From a virus, in the IMG/VR virus record IMGVR_UViG_3300020603_000032, positions 1-46,534 of that record: a stretch of DNA of 46,534 bases, one strand, 5' to 3'. Both the position numbers and the translations under genes were made by a program. Shown piece by piece: positions 25,140-31,828 of the stretch. The notes under the pieces are model-generated. The model searched no databases. It was not told the DNA's origin and was given only the letters and a program-made list of their open reading frames with translations. Every line of letters starts with the position of its first letter. The first letter of the stretch is position 1.

Positions 25140-26599
25140 TGCTTCATTTAAGGCCGTATCAAGAGGAGACTCTTGACGCGCTGAGAAAGGGGTTTGCGCA
25201 GGGCAAGAGAGCGCAGATCCTTTACGCCCCCACTGGGGCAGGCAAAACCGAGATGGCAATCGCTCTGCTCCATGCGGCCAAAACCAAAGGAAGCCGTGCT
25301 GCGATGGTTTTGGATCGGATTATTTTATGCGATCAGACCAGTCAGCGGTTGGATCGATACAACATCGACCACGGGGTTTTACAGTCAAAGCATAGGCGCT
25401 ACAGGCCGAGCGAACCCATCCAGGTTTGTTCTGCGCAGACCTTGGAAGCCCGGGGATCGTTCCCGGGATTGAATCTTTTGATTGTAGACGAGTGTCATGT
25501 CGCTCGTAAACAAACCAAGGACTTTATCAAAAACAACCAAAATATCAAGGTAGTGGGTCTTACCGCCACCCCATTCACAAAGGGGCTGTCTGACATTTAT
25601 CAGAATGTTGTCTCAATAACAACGACAAAAGAACTGGTGAATCAGAGCATACTGGTGCCGCTCAGGGTGTTTGTATCCACCGAGATTGATATGGAGGGCG
25701 CAAAGAAGGTCGCCGGAGAGTGGTCTACAGACGAGATTGAAAAGCGCGGAATGAAAATTACGGGAGACATTGTTCAGGAGTGGATTGCCAAGACGCATGA
25801 GATTTATAACAAGCCGGAAAAGACCATTGTGTTTTGTGCTGGCGTAGCTCACGGCACAGACATCTCCAGAAAGTTTGCAGAGCACGGTTATAACTTTGTG
25901 TCCATATCCTATCTTGATGATGATCAATTCAAGAGAGACATTATCAAGGATTTTAGCAGGCCGGACACAACGATTCACGGATTAATTGCAACGGATATTC
26001 TGACAAAAGGTTTTGATGTGCCGGATGTTCGTATCGGCGTATCTGCAAGGCCGTTTGCCAAATCATTATCATCCCACATTCAGCAAATGGGGAGGGTGAT
26101 GAGGGGTTGTGATGGGAAAGGTGACGCATTATGGCTGGATCATTCAGGAAACTATCTTAGATTCCGGGATCAATGGGACGAGGTATTTAATGACGGGGTA
26201 TTGGCGCTTTCGGATGAGAAAGAAAAGCCCAGAAAAGAGATTGACAAGGTTGCCAAGGAGAAGTCAAAGTGCCCGAAATGCAATGCATTGTGGCCTCCGA
26301 ATTCGGACGTATGTTCACATTGTGGGCATGTTCGGGAGCGCAAGAACAAGGTTGAAGCTGAGCCTGGGAGGCTTGTAGAGATTGGTGCATCGAACACGGC
26401 AAACAAGCAAGACTGGTGGTCTCAGCTTTGGTATAAGGTGGAATTTGCGGGATGGAGGGAGGGTCGTGCGGCGCATACATTCAAAGAAAAGTTTGGAGTA
26501 TGGCCTAGGAATTTGAGAAACGTATCAAAGCCTCCAACGGCAGAGGTCGAGAAATTTATCAGGCATCGGCTCATGTTGTATTTGAGGGGGCGCAAATGA
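25139..26599 (+). CDS. SF2 DEAD/DEAH-family helicase with zinc finger
   Basis: 486 residues. Motifs in order: Q-like LRPYQEETLDAL, Walker A PTGAGKT (31-37), DECH (117-120), TATPF (142-146), helicase C region with ATDILTKGFDVPDVRIG, and QQMGRVMRG. Near the C-terminus, CPKCNALWPPNSDVCSHCGH is a zinc ribbon. It is a typical phage SF2 helicase of the UvsW/RadD type that would unwind branched or origin DNA. The start follows GGAGGAAGTA and overlaps the previous stop; its own stop overlaps the primase start (ATGA). Position with the primase supports a replication role. Confidence 0.93.
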   Translation: MLHLRPYQEETLDALRKGFAQGKRAQILYAPTGAGKTEMAIALLHAAKTKGSRAAMVLDRIILCDQTSQRLDRYNIDHGVLQSKHRRYRPSEPIQVCSAQTLEARGSFPGLNLLIVDECHVARKQTKDFIKNNQNIKVVGLTATPFTKGLSDIYQNVVSITTTKELVNQSILVPLRVFVSTEIDMEGAKKVAGEWSTDEIEKRGMKITGDIVQEWIAKTHEIYNKPEKTIVFCAGVAHGTDISRKFAEHGYNFVSISYLDDDQFKRDIIKDFSRPDTTIHGLIATDILTKGFDVPDVRIGVSARPFAKSLSSHIQQMGRVMRGCDGKGDALWLDHSGNYLRFRDQWDEVFNDGVLALSDEKEKPRKEIDKVAKEKSKCPKCNALWPPNSDVCSHCGHVRERKNKVEAEPGRLVEIGASNTANKQDWWSQLWYKVEFAGWREGRAAHTFKEKFGVWPRNLRNVSKPPTAEVEKFIRHRLMLYLRGRK

Positions 26600-27348
26600 C
26601 CTTCATTGAATTTTGCAGGTCGCATGGAATTTTAATCGACCGCTTGCCTGTACCGGGCGTATGGAAAAGATACAGAACCGAGGATCATCCAAACAAACGA
26701 AATGGCGCGGTGAAGTGGTTAGGTTCGATTGGGTTTGCGCAGAACCATGCTATGGATGCGGAGGTATCAATCTGGCGTGGCCAGACCATCGGCAAAATCA
26801 CGTATGAAGATAGGACGCAGGATAAGCAAAGGGCGGCTGCTCTGCGCGCAGATGGTATATTAAAAAACAGTATGATGAAGACGCACAAGTATTTAGAGCG
26901 GAAAGGTTTTCCTGATTTGCAGTGGAATGTTTACCAGGAGAAGCTGGTGGTGCCCATGTATTCTGGTAATCTGGTGGGAGCGCAATTGATTTCCGAGGAT
27001 GGAGAGAAGAGGTTTTTAGCTGGGCAGAGGTGTTCCGGGGCTGAGTTTTGTTTTGACAATTCCGGTATGGACATTCATTGTGAGGGGTTTGCGACCGGGT
27101 TGTCGATTCGTGAGGTTTTGAGGGCGATGAAGAGGAGGTACAAGATCCATGTACATTTTTCTGCTGGGGAGTTATCGAAAGTGCGATCTGGGTTTGTCGT
27201 GGCCGACAATGATCGTGCGGGCGAGGATGCCGCGATGAAGACGGGGCGTCCGTACTTTCTCCCCCCGGAGGGGGATTTTAATGATTTCCACCGGGAGGTG
27301 GGCACCGCAAGGGCTGGCCTTGCGCTTATTGGGTCTTTGAAACCTTGA
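26596..27348 (+). CDS. Phage primase-type Toprim protein
   Basis: 250 residues. The C-terminal half has the Toprim motifs: IHCEGFATGLSIREVLRAMK (Glu motif) and VVADNDRAGEDAAMKTGRPY (DxDxAG). The N-terminal region has GSIGFAQNHAMD, similar to P4-type and other phage primases. It would synthesise primers or serve as the catalytic half of a primase-helicase pair with the preceding gene. It lacks the CHC2 zinc motif of DnaG. The gene ends the rightward replication operon and overlaps the convergent small gene by 23 bp. Confidence 0.85.
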   Translation: MTFIEFCRSHGILIDRLPVPGVWKRYRTEDHPNKRNGAVKWLGSIGFAQNHAMDAEVSIWRGQTIGKITYEDRTQDKQRAAALRADGILKNSMMKTHKYLERKGFPDLQWNVYQEKLVVPMYSGNLVGAQLISEDGEKRFLAGQRCSGAEFCFDNSGMDIHCEGFATGLSIREVLRAMKRRYKIHVHFSAGELSKVRSGFVVADNDRAGEDAAMKTGRPYFLPPEGDFNDFHREVGTARAGLALIGSLKP

Positions 27349-27529
27349 AAATGGGGTTAACAAAGATTCTCGGATTATGGTCGGCGATCCGCCTGAGATT
27401 TTGAATGATATACATACCAAGCTCCCAGGTGTATCCTTCTGGCCCGAGATAGTCTGCGTGGATGGAAACGCGACCGTCTTTTTCGACCAAGACGATGCTG
27501 AAGACTACCTGAGTTTGTTCTTGATGCAT
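27326..27529 (-). CDS. Small hypothetical protein, last gene of leftward accessory operon
   Basis: 67 residues, beginning MHQEQTQVVFSIVLVEKDGR and ending basic. It alternates beta-like hydrophobic stretches (VFSIVLV, GRVSIHADYLG). There is no obvious Shine-Dalgarno, and it overlaps the primase gene tail to tail. It fits the small accessory gene series on this strand. Function unknown; it could be a chance ORF. Confidence 0.5.
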   Translation of the reverse strand: MHQEQTQVVFSIVLVEKDGRVSIHADYLGPEGYTWELGMYIIQNLRRIADHNPRIFVNPIFKVSKTQ

Positions 27530-27571
27530 TGATAGAGGGCTATTATCATGATAACTGCATCAAGAGCCAGC

Positions 27572-27805
27572 CTAGTGAGCATTATCCCAAGCCAGCATGA
27601 CTTCATGCCGGAAGTCGTTTTCGAGGGGTTTCGTCGCTAACTTTTCCCGATGGAGGAAGTTTGCGAGGATAGGTGCTGCTGCGTGGCGACCTCGTTCGGT
27701 TTGCAGCACCTCTAGTATAAACACCTCAAGTTCCTTATGGGAGTAGCCGATTCCCATTGTGAAGTCCCAGGCGTCATCAGATGGATCATTCCACGGGTTC
27801 ATTTT
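27572..27805 (-). CDS. Small hypothetical phage protein
   Basis: 77 residues from ATG 27805, preceded by AAGGATTAAAA. Longer start sites in the same frame (27850, 27952) run into the upstream gene and have no better ribosome site. The sequence (NPWNDPSDDAWDFTMGIGYS, then LEVFILEVLQTERGRHAAAP) is acidic and helical. The gene overlaps the upstream one by 20 bp. Unknown family. Confidence 0.65.
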   Translation of the reverse strand, partial: KMNPWNDPSDDAWDFTMGIGYSHKELEVFILEVLQTERGRHAAAPILANFLHREKLATKPLENDFRHEVMLAWDNAH

Positions 27806-27974
27806 TAATCCTTGAATAGGTTGAAAGAATTTTCGTTGAGCCTTGGTCATCCCGGCACCTGATATATCGGTAGTCGCCGTTGAGTGCTCCGACTTTGATA
27901 TATTTCTTGCCGTCTCGCGCAAGGGTGAATGCGGAGAAAAACGGGATGTCATACAGTTTAGGGCTGGTATTCAT
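27786..27974 (-). CDS. Small hypothetical protein, basic
   Basis: 62 residues, MNTSPKLYDIPFFSAFTLAR followed by a beta-rich, basic part (YIKVGALNGDYRYIRCRDD). It overlaps the genes on both sides by 17-20 bp, as is usual here. The ribosome site is weak. Function unknown. Confidence 0.6.
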   Translation of the reverse strand: MNTSPKLYDIPFFSAFTLARDGKKYIKVGALNGDYRYIRCRDDQGSTKILSTYSRIKNEPVE

Positions 27975-28098
27975 TATATTTTTTTGCCGCCTCTTCGGCG
28001 GACAATCCTAGAAAATAGTAGTGTAGGGCGCTGTCCCAATTGATTTTCCCGAGCCAGCGGTCGTCAATCGAAATCAAGGCGAGTTGAAAGGCGGACAT
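27958..28098 (-). CDS. Very small protein overlapping neighbours
   Basis: 46 residues: MSAFQLALISIDDRWLGKIN, ending LSAEEAAKKYNEYQP. The ATG at 28098 has AAGGAA five bases upstream, and the frame fills the gap between its neighbours, overlapping the upstream gene by 35 bp. It reads like a genuine small helical protein. No family recognised. Confidence 0.55.
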   Translation of the reverse strand: MSAFQLALISIDDRWLGKINWDSALHYYFLGLSAEEAAKKYNEYQP

Positions 28099-28342
28099 CC
28101 ATCTTTCCTTTTTGATTTTCAATTTCAAAGTAGCTCCAAATCAAATTTTGTACGTCCTCATCGTCGAGTTCCAAATGCTGGCACTCGGGTTCGATGATCT
28201 CCCATTCTCCGAATCCCCCTTCCGGGGGATAGCAGTGATCAGGTGCGAGGTGCGTTACTCCGGGAACGTAGGGTTCCCAATCGGAAACCCCGATTGTAAG
28301 ATGGAGTCCGTTGTGGTAGTACGGAATTTCAGCAATGTACAT
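28064..28342 (-). CDS. Small acidic hypothetical protein
   Basis: 92 residues with GGAGCGAAT before the ATG. The sequence is acidic and Tyr/His/Pro-rich (YYHNGLHLTIGVSDWEPYVP, ECQHLELDDEDVQNLIWSYF). The N-terminus resembles a beta-sheet with several aromatic residues. Small overlaps with both neighbours show it belongs to the same leftward operon. Function unknown. Confidence 0.68.
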   Translation of the reverse strand: MYIAEIPYYHNGLHLTIGVSDWEPYVPGVTHLAPDHCYPPEGGFGEWEIIEPECQHLELDDEDVQNLIWSYFEIENQKGKMDVRLSTRLDFD

Positions 28343-28532
28343 ATTCGCTCCAATGTCCAGGACGAATGTAGGTCAAGGGCAGGCCGAACAGCATCTTGCC
28401 AATCGGGTACTGATACGTCGCCCCTGCGCAAAGAACGGATGGCGCATCAAGCGATCCCCAGGAGATCTCCCACTCGTTGTCGGGCAGAAGATCCATCGCC
28501 AAAGAATAGTTAAGTCGTGCGGAAGTAAGCAT
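28329..28532 (-). CDS. Small hypothetical protein
   Basis: 67 residues from ATG 28532, which follows GAGGTGATC; the longer frame to 28682 overlaps the next gene entirely and is less likely. The sequence contains DNEWEISWGSLDAPSVLCAG and ends with PGHWSEYVHC. It is coupled to the next gene by a 14-bp overlap. Function unknown. Confidence 0.62.
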   Translation of the reverse strand: MLTSARLNYSLAMDLLPDNEWEISWGSLDAPSVLCAGATYQYPIGKMLFGLPLTYIRPGHWSEYVHC

Positions 28533-28557
28533 GATCACCTCAATTGCAAATGCGGGG

Positions 28558-28719
28558 TTAAAATTCGACTGAAGCAACTGCATAACCACGAATGGCAGGA
28601 TGCTCGAATTGATAATGCAGGTCAGCGACGACATCCTGTACGTTCGCGTCCTCGTCAATCCAAACAGCCACAATAATTTCAATCTTACGGTGGTGAATGG
28701 TGTTTTGCGCAGTGTTCAT
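28558..28719 (-). CDS. Small hypothetical protein, possible ferredoxin-like fold
   Basis: 53 residues starting MNTAQNTIHHRKIEIIVAVW, ATG 28719 after AAGGACAC. The pattern of two strands around a helix (VAVWIDEDANVQDVVADLHY and AIRGYAVASVEF) resembles very small alpha/beta proteins. No function is known. Confidence 0.6.
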   Translation of the reverse strand: MNTAQNTIHHRKIEIIVAVWIDEDANVQDVVADLHYQFEHPAIRGYAVASVEF

Positions 28720-28775
28720 GTTGTAGTGTCCTTTTTTAAAGGGGGCGTTGATGTGTGCCCCCGGGTCGAGAAACT

Positions 28776-29180
28776 TTACGGGCGACCGTCGTGTCCAACC
28801 CAGCCCATGCCGATATAATCGCTGGGGTCTTCTGGTATGGTGGGTGCATCGCGCCATGGGGTGATTGTCCAGTCACCGACCGTCAACGATTTGTCGTCGA
28901 TGCGACTGAACGCCCAATCGTTCGCATATTTCTCGAACGATTGGACAGTCAATAGGTCACGCAAAGCATGACCGTCGGTTGAAGGGTGTACGCGCCACCG
29001 GAGTGTGCGGTTATGCCATACGTAGGATGGAACGGAATAGCCGATCTCGCCAGAATAGTACGCTGATACAATACCATCTTCGTCCATCTGAACGTATGCG
29101 GGCTGAACGTCATACTGACGAGGGAATTGCCGAAACAGTGCATCCCTCTCTGAAAGATTGTCGAGTTTATACGTGATCAT
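28776..29180 (-). CDS. Hypothetical phage protein
   Basis: 134 residues, ATG after AAGGATATACT. It has many aromatic residues and tryptophans (YVWHNRTLRWRVHPS, GDWTITPWRDAPTIPEDPSD) and reads as a globular beta-rich protein. It is the largest of the mid-operon unknown genes and lies behind a 27-residue membrane protein. Function unknown. Confidence 0.72.
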   Translation of the reverse strand: MITYKLDNLSERDALFRQFPRQYDVQPAYVQMDEDGIVSAYYSGEIGYSVPSYVWHNRTLRWRVHPSTDGHALRDLLTVQSFEKYANDWAFSRIDDKSLTVGDWTITPWRDAPTIPEDPSDYIGMGWVGHDGRP

Positions 29181-29189
29181 AGTATATCC

Positions 29190-29273
29190 TTAGATAAATG
29201 CGAAAAGAATGACGGCGAAGACTGCGCCAAATACAGCCCCGCCGAGGATAAGGGTAAGGTTGCCGGACCTCAT
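29190..29273 (-). CDS. 27-residue single-span membrane protein
   Basis: MRSGNLTLILGGAVFGAVFA followed by VILFAFI: one transmembrane helix with small residues and nothing else. Its ATG overlaps the upstream stop (ATGA), so it is likely translated by coupling. Small phage membrane proteins of this size can act in lysis timing or membrane exclusion; here the role is unknown. It is too short for most gene finders. Confidence 0.5.
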   Translation of the reverse strand: MRSGNLTLILGGAVFGAVFAVILFAFI

Positions 29274-29515
29274 AGCAGTGCTCGAACCCGCTCAATAAGT
29301 CTGGGTATCTCCCACTCCTGAGTCGTAAACACAATACCGCCGCCAAAATCCTTGCCTGAGTACATTCTGCCGCCGACTTTGCGCGCGGCTCGCAGTATGC
29401 TATTGTAGTTTTCGAGTGACCGAGAGGACTCTGGGTGGAGAAAACGTGCCCACCAGATCACGTACCGCGAATTGCCGTTAACGTCGTTGCGTACTCTTTT
29501 GATATCAATAGACAT
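29270..29515 (-). CDS. Small hypothetical protein
   Basis: 81 residues, ATG after GGAGATGCC. Features: a basic N-terminus (SIDIKRVRNDVNGNSRYVIW), an Arg/Ser-rich middle, and a C-terminal helix (EIPRLIERVRALL). It may bind nucleic acid judging by charge, but no motif supports that. It is coupled to the membrane micro-protein downstream. Confidence 0.68.
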   Translation of the reverse strand: MSIDIKRVRNDVNGNSRYVIWWARFLHPESSRSLENYNSILRAARKVGGRMYSGKDFGGGIVFTTQEWEIPRLIERVRALL

Positions 29516-29551
29516 GGCATCTCCAAAGTAGGGGGCCGTAGCCCCTACGGG

Positions 29552-29725
29552 TTAGTATCCTTGGGCGTGATCTTCGAGGGCTGTTACTAGCCCGTCGAAG
29601 TCCTCATTCGGACCGAACAAGTCGGCGAGGATTAATACAGTTTCCAGATCGACGCCCGTCTGATCGGCTAGATCTTCGAGGTACTCGCGCCGATTGGCAA
29701 AACCTTCGTTAGTGTAGATGCTCAT
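29552..29725 (-). CDS. Small acidic protein
   Basis: 57 residues from ATG 29725 preceded by AGGGGATAATT. Acidic helical sequence (NRREYLEDLADQTGVDLETV, LFGPNEDFDGLVTALEDHAQ) of the kind seen in phage inhibitors and DNA mimics, though nothing identifies a target. Longer starts in the frame overlap the next gene. Function unknown. Confidence 0.65.
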   Translation of the reverse strand: MSIYTNEGFANRREYLEDLADQTGVDLETVLILADLFGPNEDFDGLVTALEDHAQGY

Positions 29726-29789
29726 AATTATCCCCTGTAATGATGCGGAATGCATCGTGCAACCCACGGGCGTGGGCTGACCGATGGAC

Positions 29790-29993
29790 TCATATGTTGC
29801 AGCAACCGCAACACGGTGCATCTTCGCACCGCCCCTTCTTGTTGCGGTAGTATTCTCTTCCACCGATTTGTAAGATATTTGACCTCGAACGGCGCATAGA
29901 CCTCCGCATGTAACGTCCGGCGGCTCGCGCGGCCTCCGGATCCGACTCCGCTAGTTCACGGTCAAGGTCTCTTACATAATCTAGATCATCCAT
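29790..29993 (-). CDS. Small Arg-rich protein with C-terminal cysteines
   Basis: 67 residues from ATG 29993, with AAGGATTACAC upstream. The first half is acidic (MDDLDYVRDLDRELAESDPE), the second half basic (RRSMRRSRSNILQIGGREYY), ending with CEDAPCCGCCNI, a possible metal-binding cluster. It overlaps the upstream gene by 8 bp. No function known. Confidence 0.65.
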   Translation of the reverse strand: MDDLDYVRDLDRELAESDPEAARAAGRYMRRSMRRSRSNILQIGGREYYRNKKGRCEDAPCCGCCNI

Positions 29994-30657
29994 GTGTAAT
30001 CCTTTCAAGTTTTAGATTGATGCTACGGTAACGTGATCCATGCGCTGGAAAGCCGACTGCGACTCTACGATTAGTGCGCGCGCATAGTTTGCAATCGGCG
30101 CATGTAATTTCGCTTTTGTCATAGGTAGCGGGGCACTGTTCGATGATATTTCCTTTCGGTGTGATAGTGCGGCGCGGCGCTGAGGACGGCATTACAACCG
30201 CGCAAAGCAGACCGCGCGCCATCATCGCGTCAACCTCATATACACTGTCGCATGACACATTGACCGCAAAACCTGCCCGTGTTGCTCTACGCGCTAAGGT
30301 TAGTGCCCTTGCCGTTTTCTTGTGTGTATACGTATACCCGAGTTTTTTGTGGTTGGCGCGTACAATCTTCCGTAACGCGCGCGCATTGATGTCCTCACCT
30401 AGTCCAGGCAAGTCGCCTGCGACGTTATGTCTCCACAATTGACCGTCTGGCAGTGCTTCGATCGATCGACACAGTGCGGCGAGGGTATCGCCACGGTCTG
30501 CCACTCTGCGCCAATGCAGCGCTACAGGCCACGACTCCGCATAACAGCCGTTACCTTGCCAAGGGCAGGACTCAGGGCATGTTTCGCGCTGACTGTACGT
30601 GACAGGGATAGATCCGGTCTTGCTGTTTCCGGATTGTTTCACAAAATGGTACGTCAT
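29986..30657 (-). CDS. Conserved Cys-rich phage protein (DUF7227-like)
   Basis: 223 residues from the ATG at 30657 (MTYHFVKQSGNSKTGSIPVT), preceded by GGGGGG. CPESCPWQGNGCYAESWPVA, GQLWRHNVAGDLPGLGEDIN, LGYTYTHKK, NVSCDSVYEVD and the cluster CADCKLCARTNRRVAVGFPA match a family frequently found in phages, which I remember as DUF7227, with conserved cysteines but no proven activity. The longer frame to 30750 adds an unlikely N-terminus. It is the first gene of the leftward accessory operon and diverges from the terminase genes. Confidence 0.75.
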   Translation of the reverse strand: MTYHFVKQSGNSKTGSIPVTYSQRETCPESCPWQGNGCYAESWPVALHWRRVADRGDTLAALCRSIEALPDGQLWRHNVAGDLPGLGEDINARALRKIVRANHKKLGYTYTHKKTARALTLARRATRAGFAVNVSCDSVYEVDAMMARGLLCAVVMPSSAPRRTITPKGNIIEQCPATYDKSEITCADCKLCARTNRRVAVGFPAHGSRYRSINLKLERITHG

Positions 30658-30782
30658 CGATGCCCCCCATGATTGAATGAGTAGAGTGAGGATCATACAC
30701 GGTCTGGCACACTTTTGTGCACCGTTCACGCTAGACATTCGACCTTTCATCGGATATCATCCCCAAAACTTCCGGAGTCCCT
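30658..30782. promoter_or_regulatory. Divergent intergenic region between accessory and packaging operons
   Basis: 125 bp separating the leftward Cys-rich gene from terS. Both promoters must lie here or nearby. A TATGAT on the minus strand near 30693 is a possible leftward -10 box, and TTGAAT near 30674 a weak rightward -35; neither has a convincing partner. GCACACTTTTGTGC near 30709 is a short symmetrical sequence. Confidence 0.4.
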
Positions 30783-31391
30783 ATGAAGATCACCCGACGG
30801 CAAGCGCGCGAAGCACTCAAAACAATTCCCATGGAAAGTATCATGGGCGCGAATAAACTCACGGCGCGCCAGAAAAGCTTCGCTCGCAAGATAGCGGAAG
30901 GCCAGACTAAGGCGCAGGCATATCGTGAAACCTACTCCTACACTCCGACGACGATTTTGACTTCGCCATACGCGCTTGCAAGGGATCCCCGGATACAAGC
31001 CGAGATTGAGGCATATAAACTGGCAATCGAGTCGGCGAGGTGGCGCACCCCCGAACATCTGCGGGAGTTGGTGATCCATAGCCTGGTGCAGGCAACCCTC
31101 GATCCTTCCACTCCGGCTAGCGTTCGTGTTTCAGCTATTAGAGCGCTCGGTAACGTTACGGAAGTGTCGGCGTTCACTCAGCGTCACAGTGTGGCGGTGA
31201 CGGGAAGCGACGATGCGCGGTCGCGGATCCTTGAAGTCCTGCGCGAGTCGGTACACGAGGCTGTCGATGTCGAGGGATTGTTGGGGGAGTTGACCTCCGA
31301 GCCACCTGGCGAGCCTAGCCAATCACCTGGCGAGACGACCCACCCCACCCCGACCCCCCAAGATGAACAATCGGATCCGCACGACCTATGA
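30783..31391 (+). CDS. terS: Terminase small subunit
   Basis: 202 residues. KLTARQKSFARKIAEGQTKA followed by QAYRETYSY is the typical DNA-binding N-terminus of phage small terminases, then a helical oligomerisation region (residues about 70-120) and a Pro-rich C-terminal tail. It recognises packaging sites and guides the large subunit to viral DNA. The ATG follows GGAGTCCCT. The large terminase gene begins 430 bp downstream, after an intergenic control region and a small DNA-binding protein gene. The core of the operator palindrome also occurs inside this gene (31150-31159). Confidence 0.9.
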   Translation: MKITRRQAREALKTIPMESIMGANKLTARQKSFARKIAEGQTKAQAYRETYSYTPTTILTSPYALARDPRIQAEIEAYKLAIESARWRTPEHLRELVIHSLVQATLDPSTPASVRVSAIRALGNVTEVSAFTQRHSVAVTGSDDARSRILEVLRESVHEAVDVEGLLGELTSEPPGEPSQSPGETTHPTPTPQDEQSDPHDL

Positions 31392-31603
31392 CATACTATC
31401 CCACTCAAAGTGTCTTAAGCGTTGCCATTATTTCTAGTGTTTTTGCTCGGCCTATTTGTAACAACCTCCCCGGCATGATTTGGCTGTAAAAATGTGGGGG
31501 TAGGTATAAAAATTTTCACCAAATGTGTACCGTTTCCCACTTTGCTACCTGTAACGTTACAGGTGAGAACTTGGGGGTGGTGTAATTAAGAAGGAACTTG
31601 TAA
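31392..31603. other. Intergenic region with operator upstream of LexA-like gene
   Basis: 212 bp between terS and the winged-helix gene without an ORF. It holds the perfect palindrome at 31547-31564, a TATAAA at 31505-31510, and a G-rich, A/T-rich stretch. A candidate promoter uses TTACAG inside the palindrome as -35 and TGTAAT 18 bases on as -10, which would make the palindrome a repressor site. Confidence 0.5.
31547..31564. promoter_or_regulatory. Palindromic operator, copy 2 (perfect)
   Basis: ACCTGTAAC followed by GTTACAGGT is a perfect 18-bp palindrome, 40 bp upstream of the winged-helix gene start. With the copy at 18963-18980 it shares TGTAACGTTACAGGTGAGAA in a common orientation. The CTGT/ACAG arms recall LexA sites but with a shorter centre. 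Confidence 0.75.
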
Positions 31604-31828
31604 GTGACTCCGGTGCAGAGGGACGTATATATTTTGATTGATGAGTATTGGAAGGAGTATGGGCATGGGCCTACGATGAAGGAGTTAGCTTATTTGAGGG
31701 GCAGGGTGGGAATTGGGAACACGCACAGGATTTTGGTAGCATTGGCGGAGATGGGGGCGATACAGAGGTTTGGGGGGAGGTGGAGGTCTGCCAAGCCTAA
31801 GTATGTGAGGTATCAGAACATTGAGTAA
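31604..31828 (+). CDS. LexA-like winged-helix DNA-binding protein
   Basis: 74 residues. MTPVQRDVYILIDEYWKEYG, GPTMKELAYL and RILVALAEMGAIQRFGGRWR follow the winged-helix domain of LexA (helix, G-x-PT-x-x-E-I/L, recognition helix, wing) without the protease half. The start is GTG preceded by AAGGAACTTGTAA. The perfect palindrome lies just upstream and a near-copy lies at the recombination promoter, so this protein is the best candidate to bind both, including its own promoter. The stop overlaps the terminase large-subunit start. Confidence 0.8.
   Translation: MTPVQRDVYILIDEYWKEYGHGPTMKELAYLRGRVGIGNTHRILVALAEMGAIQRFGGRWRSAKPKYVRYQNIE

Noticed and set aside
30783-31391. Operator core in terS as a functional site
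   Set aside because: Only the 10-bp core matches, it is inside a coding region, and the flanks differ; recorded but not called.
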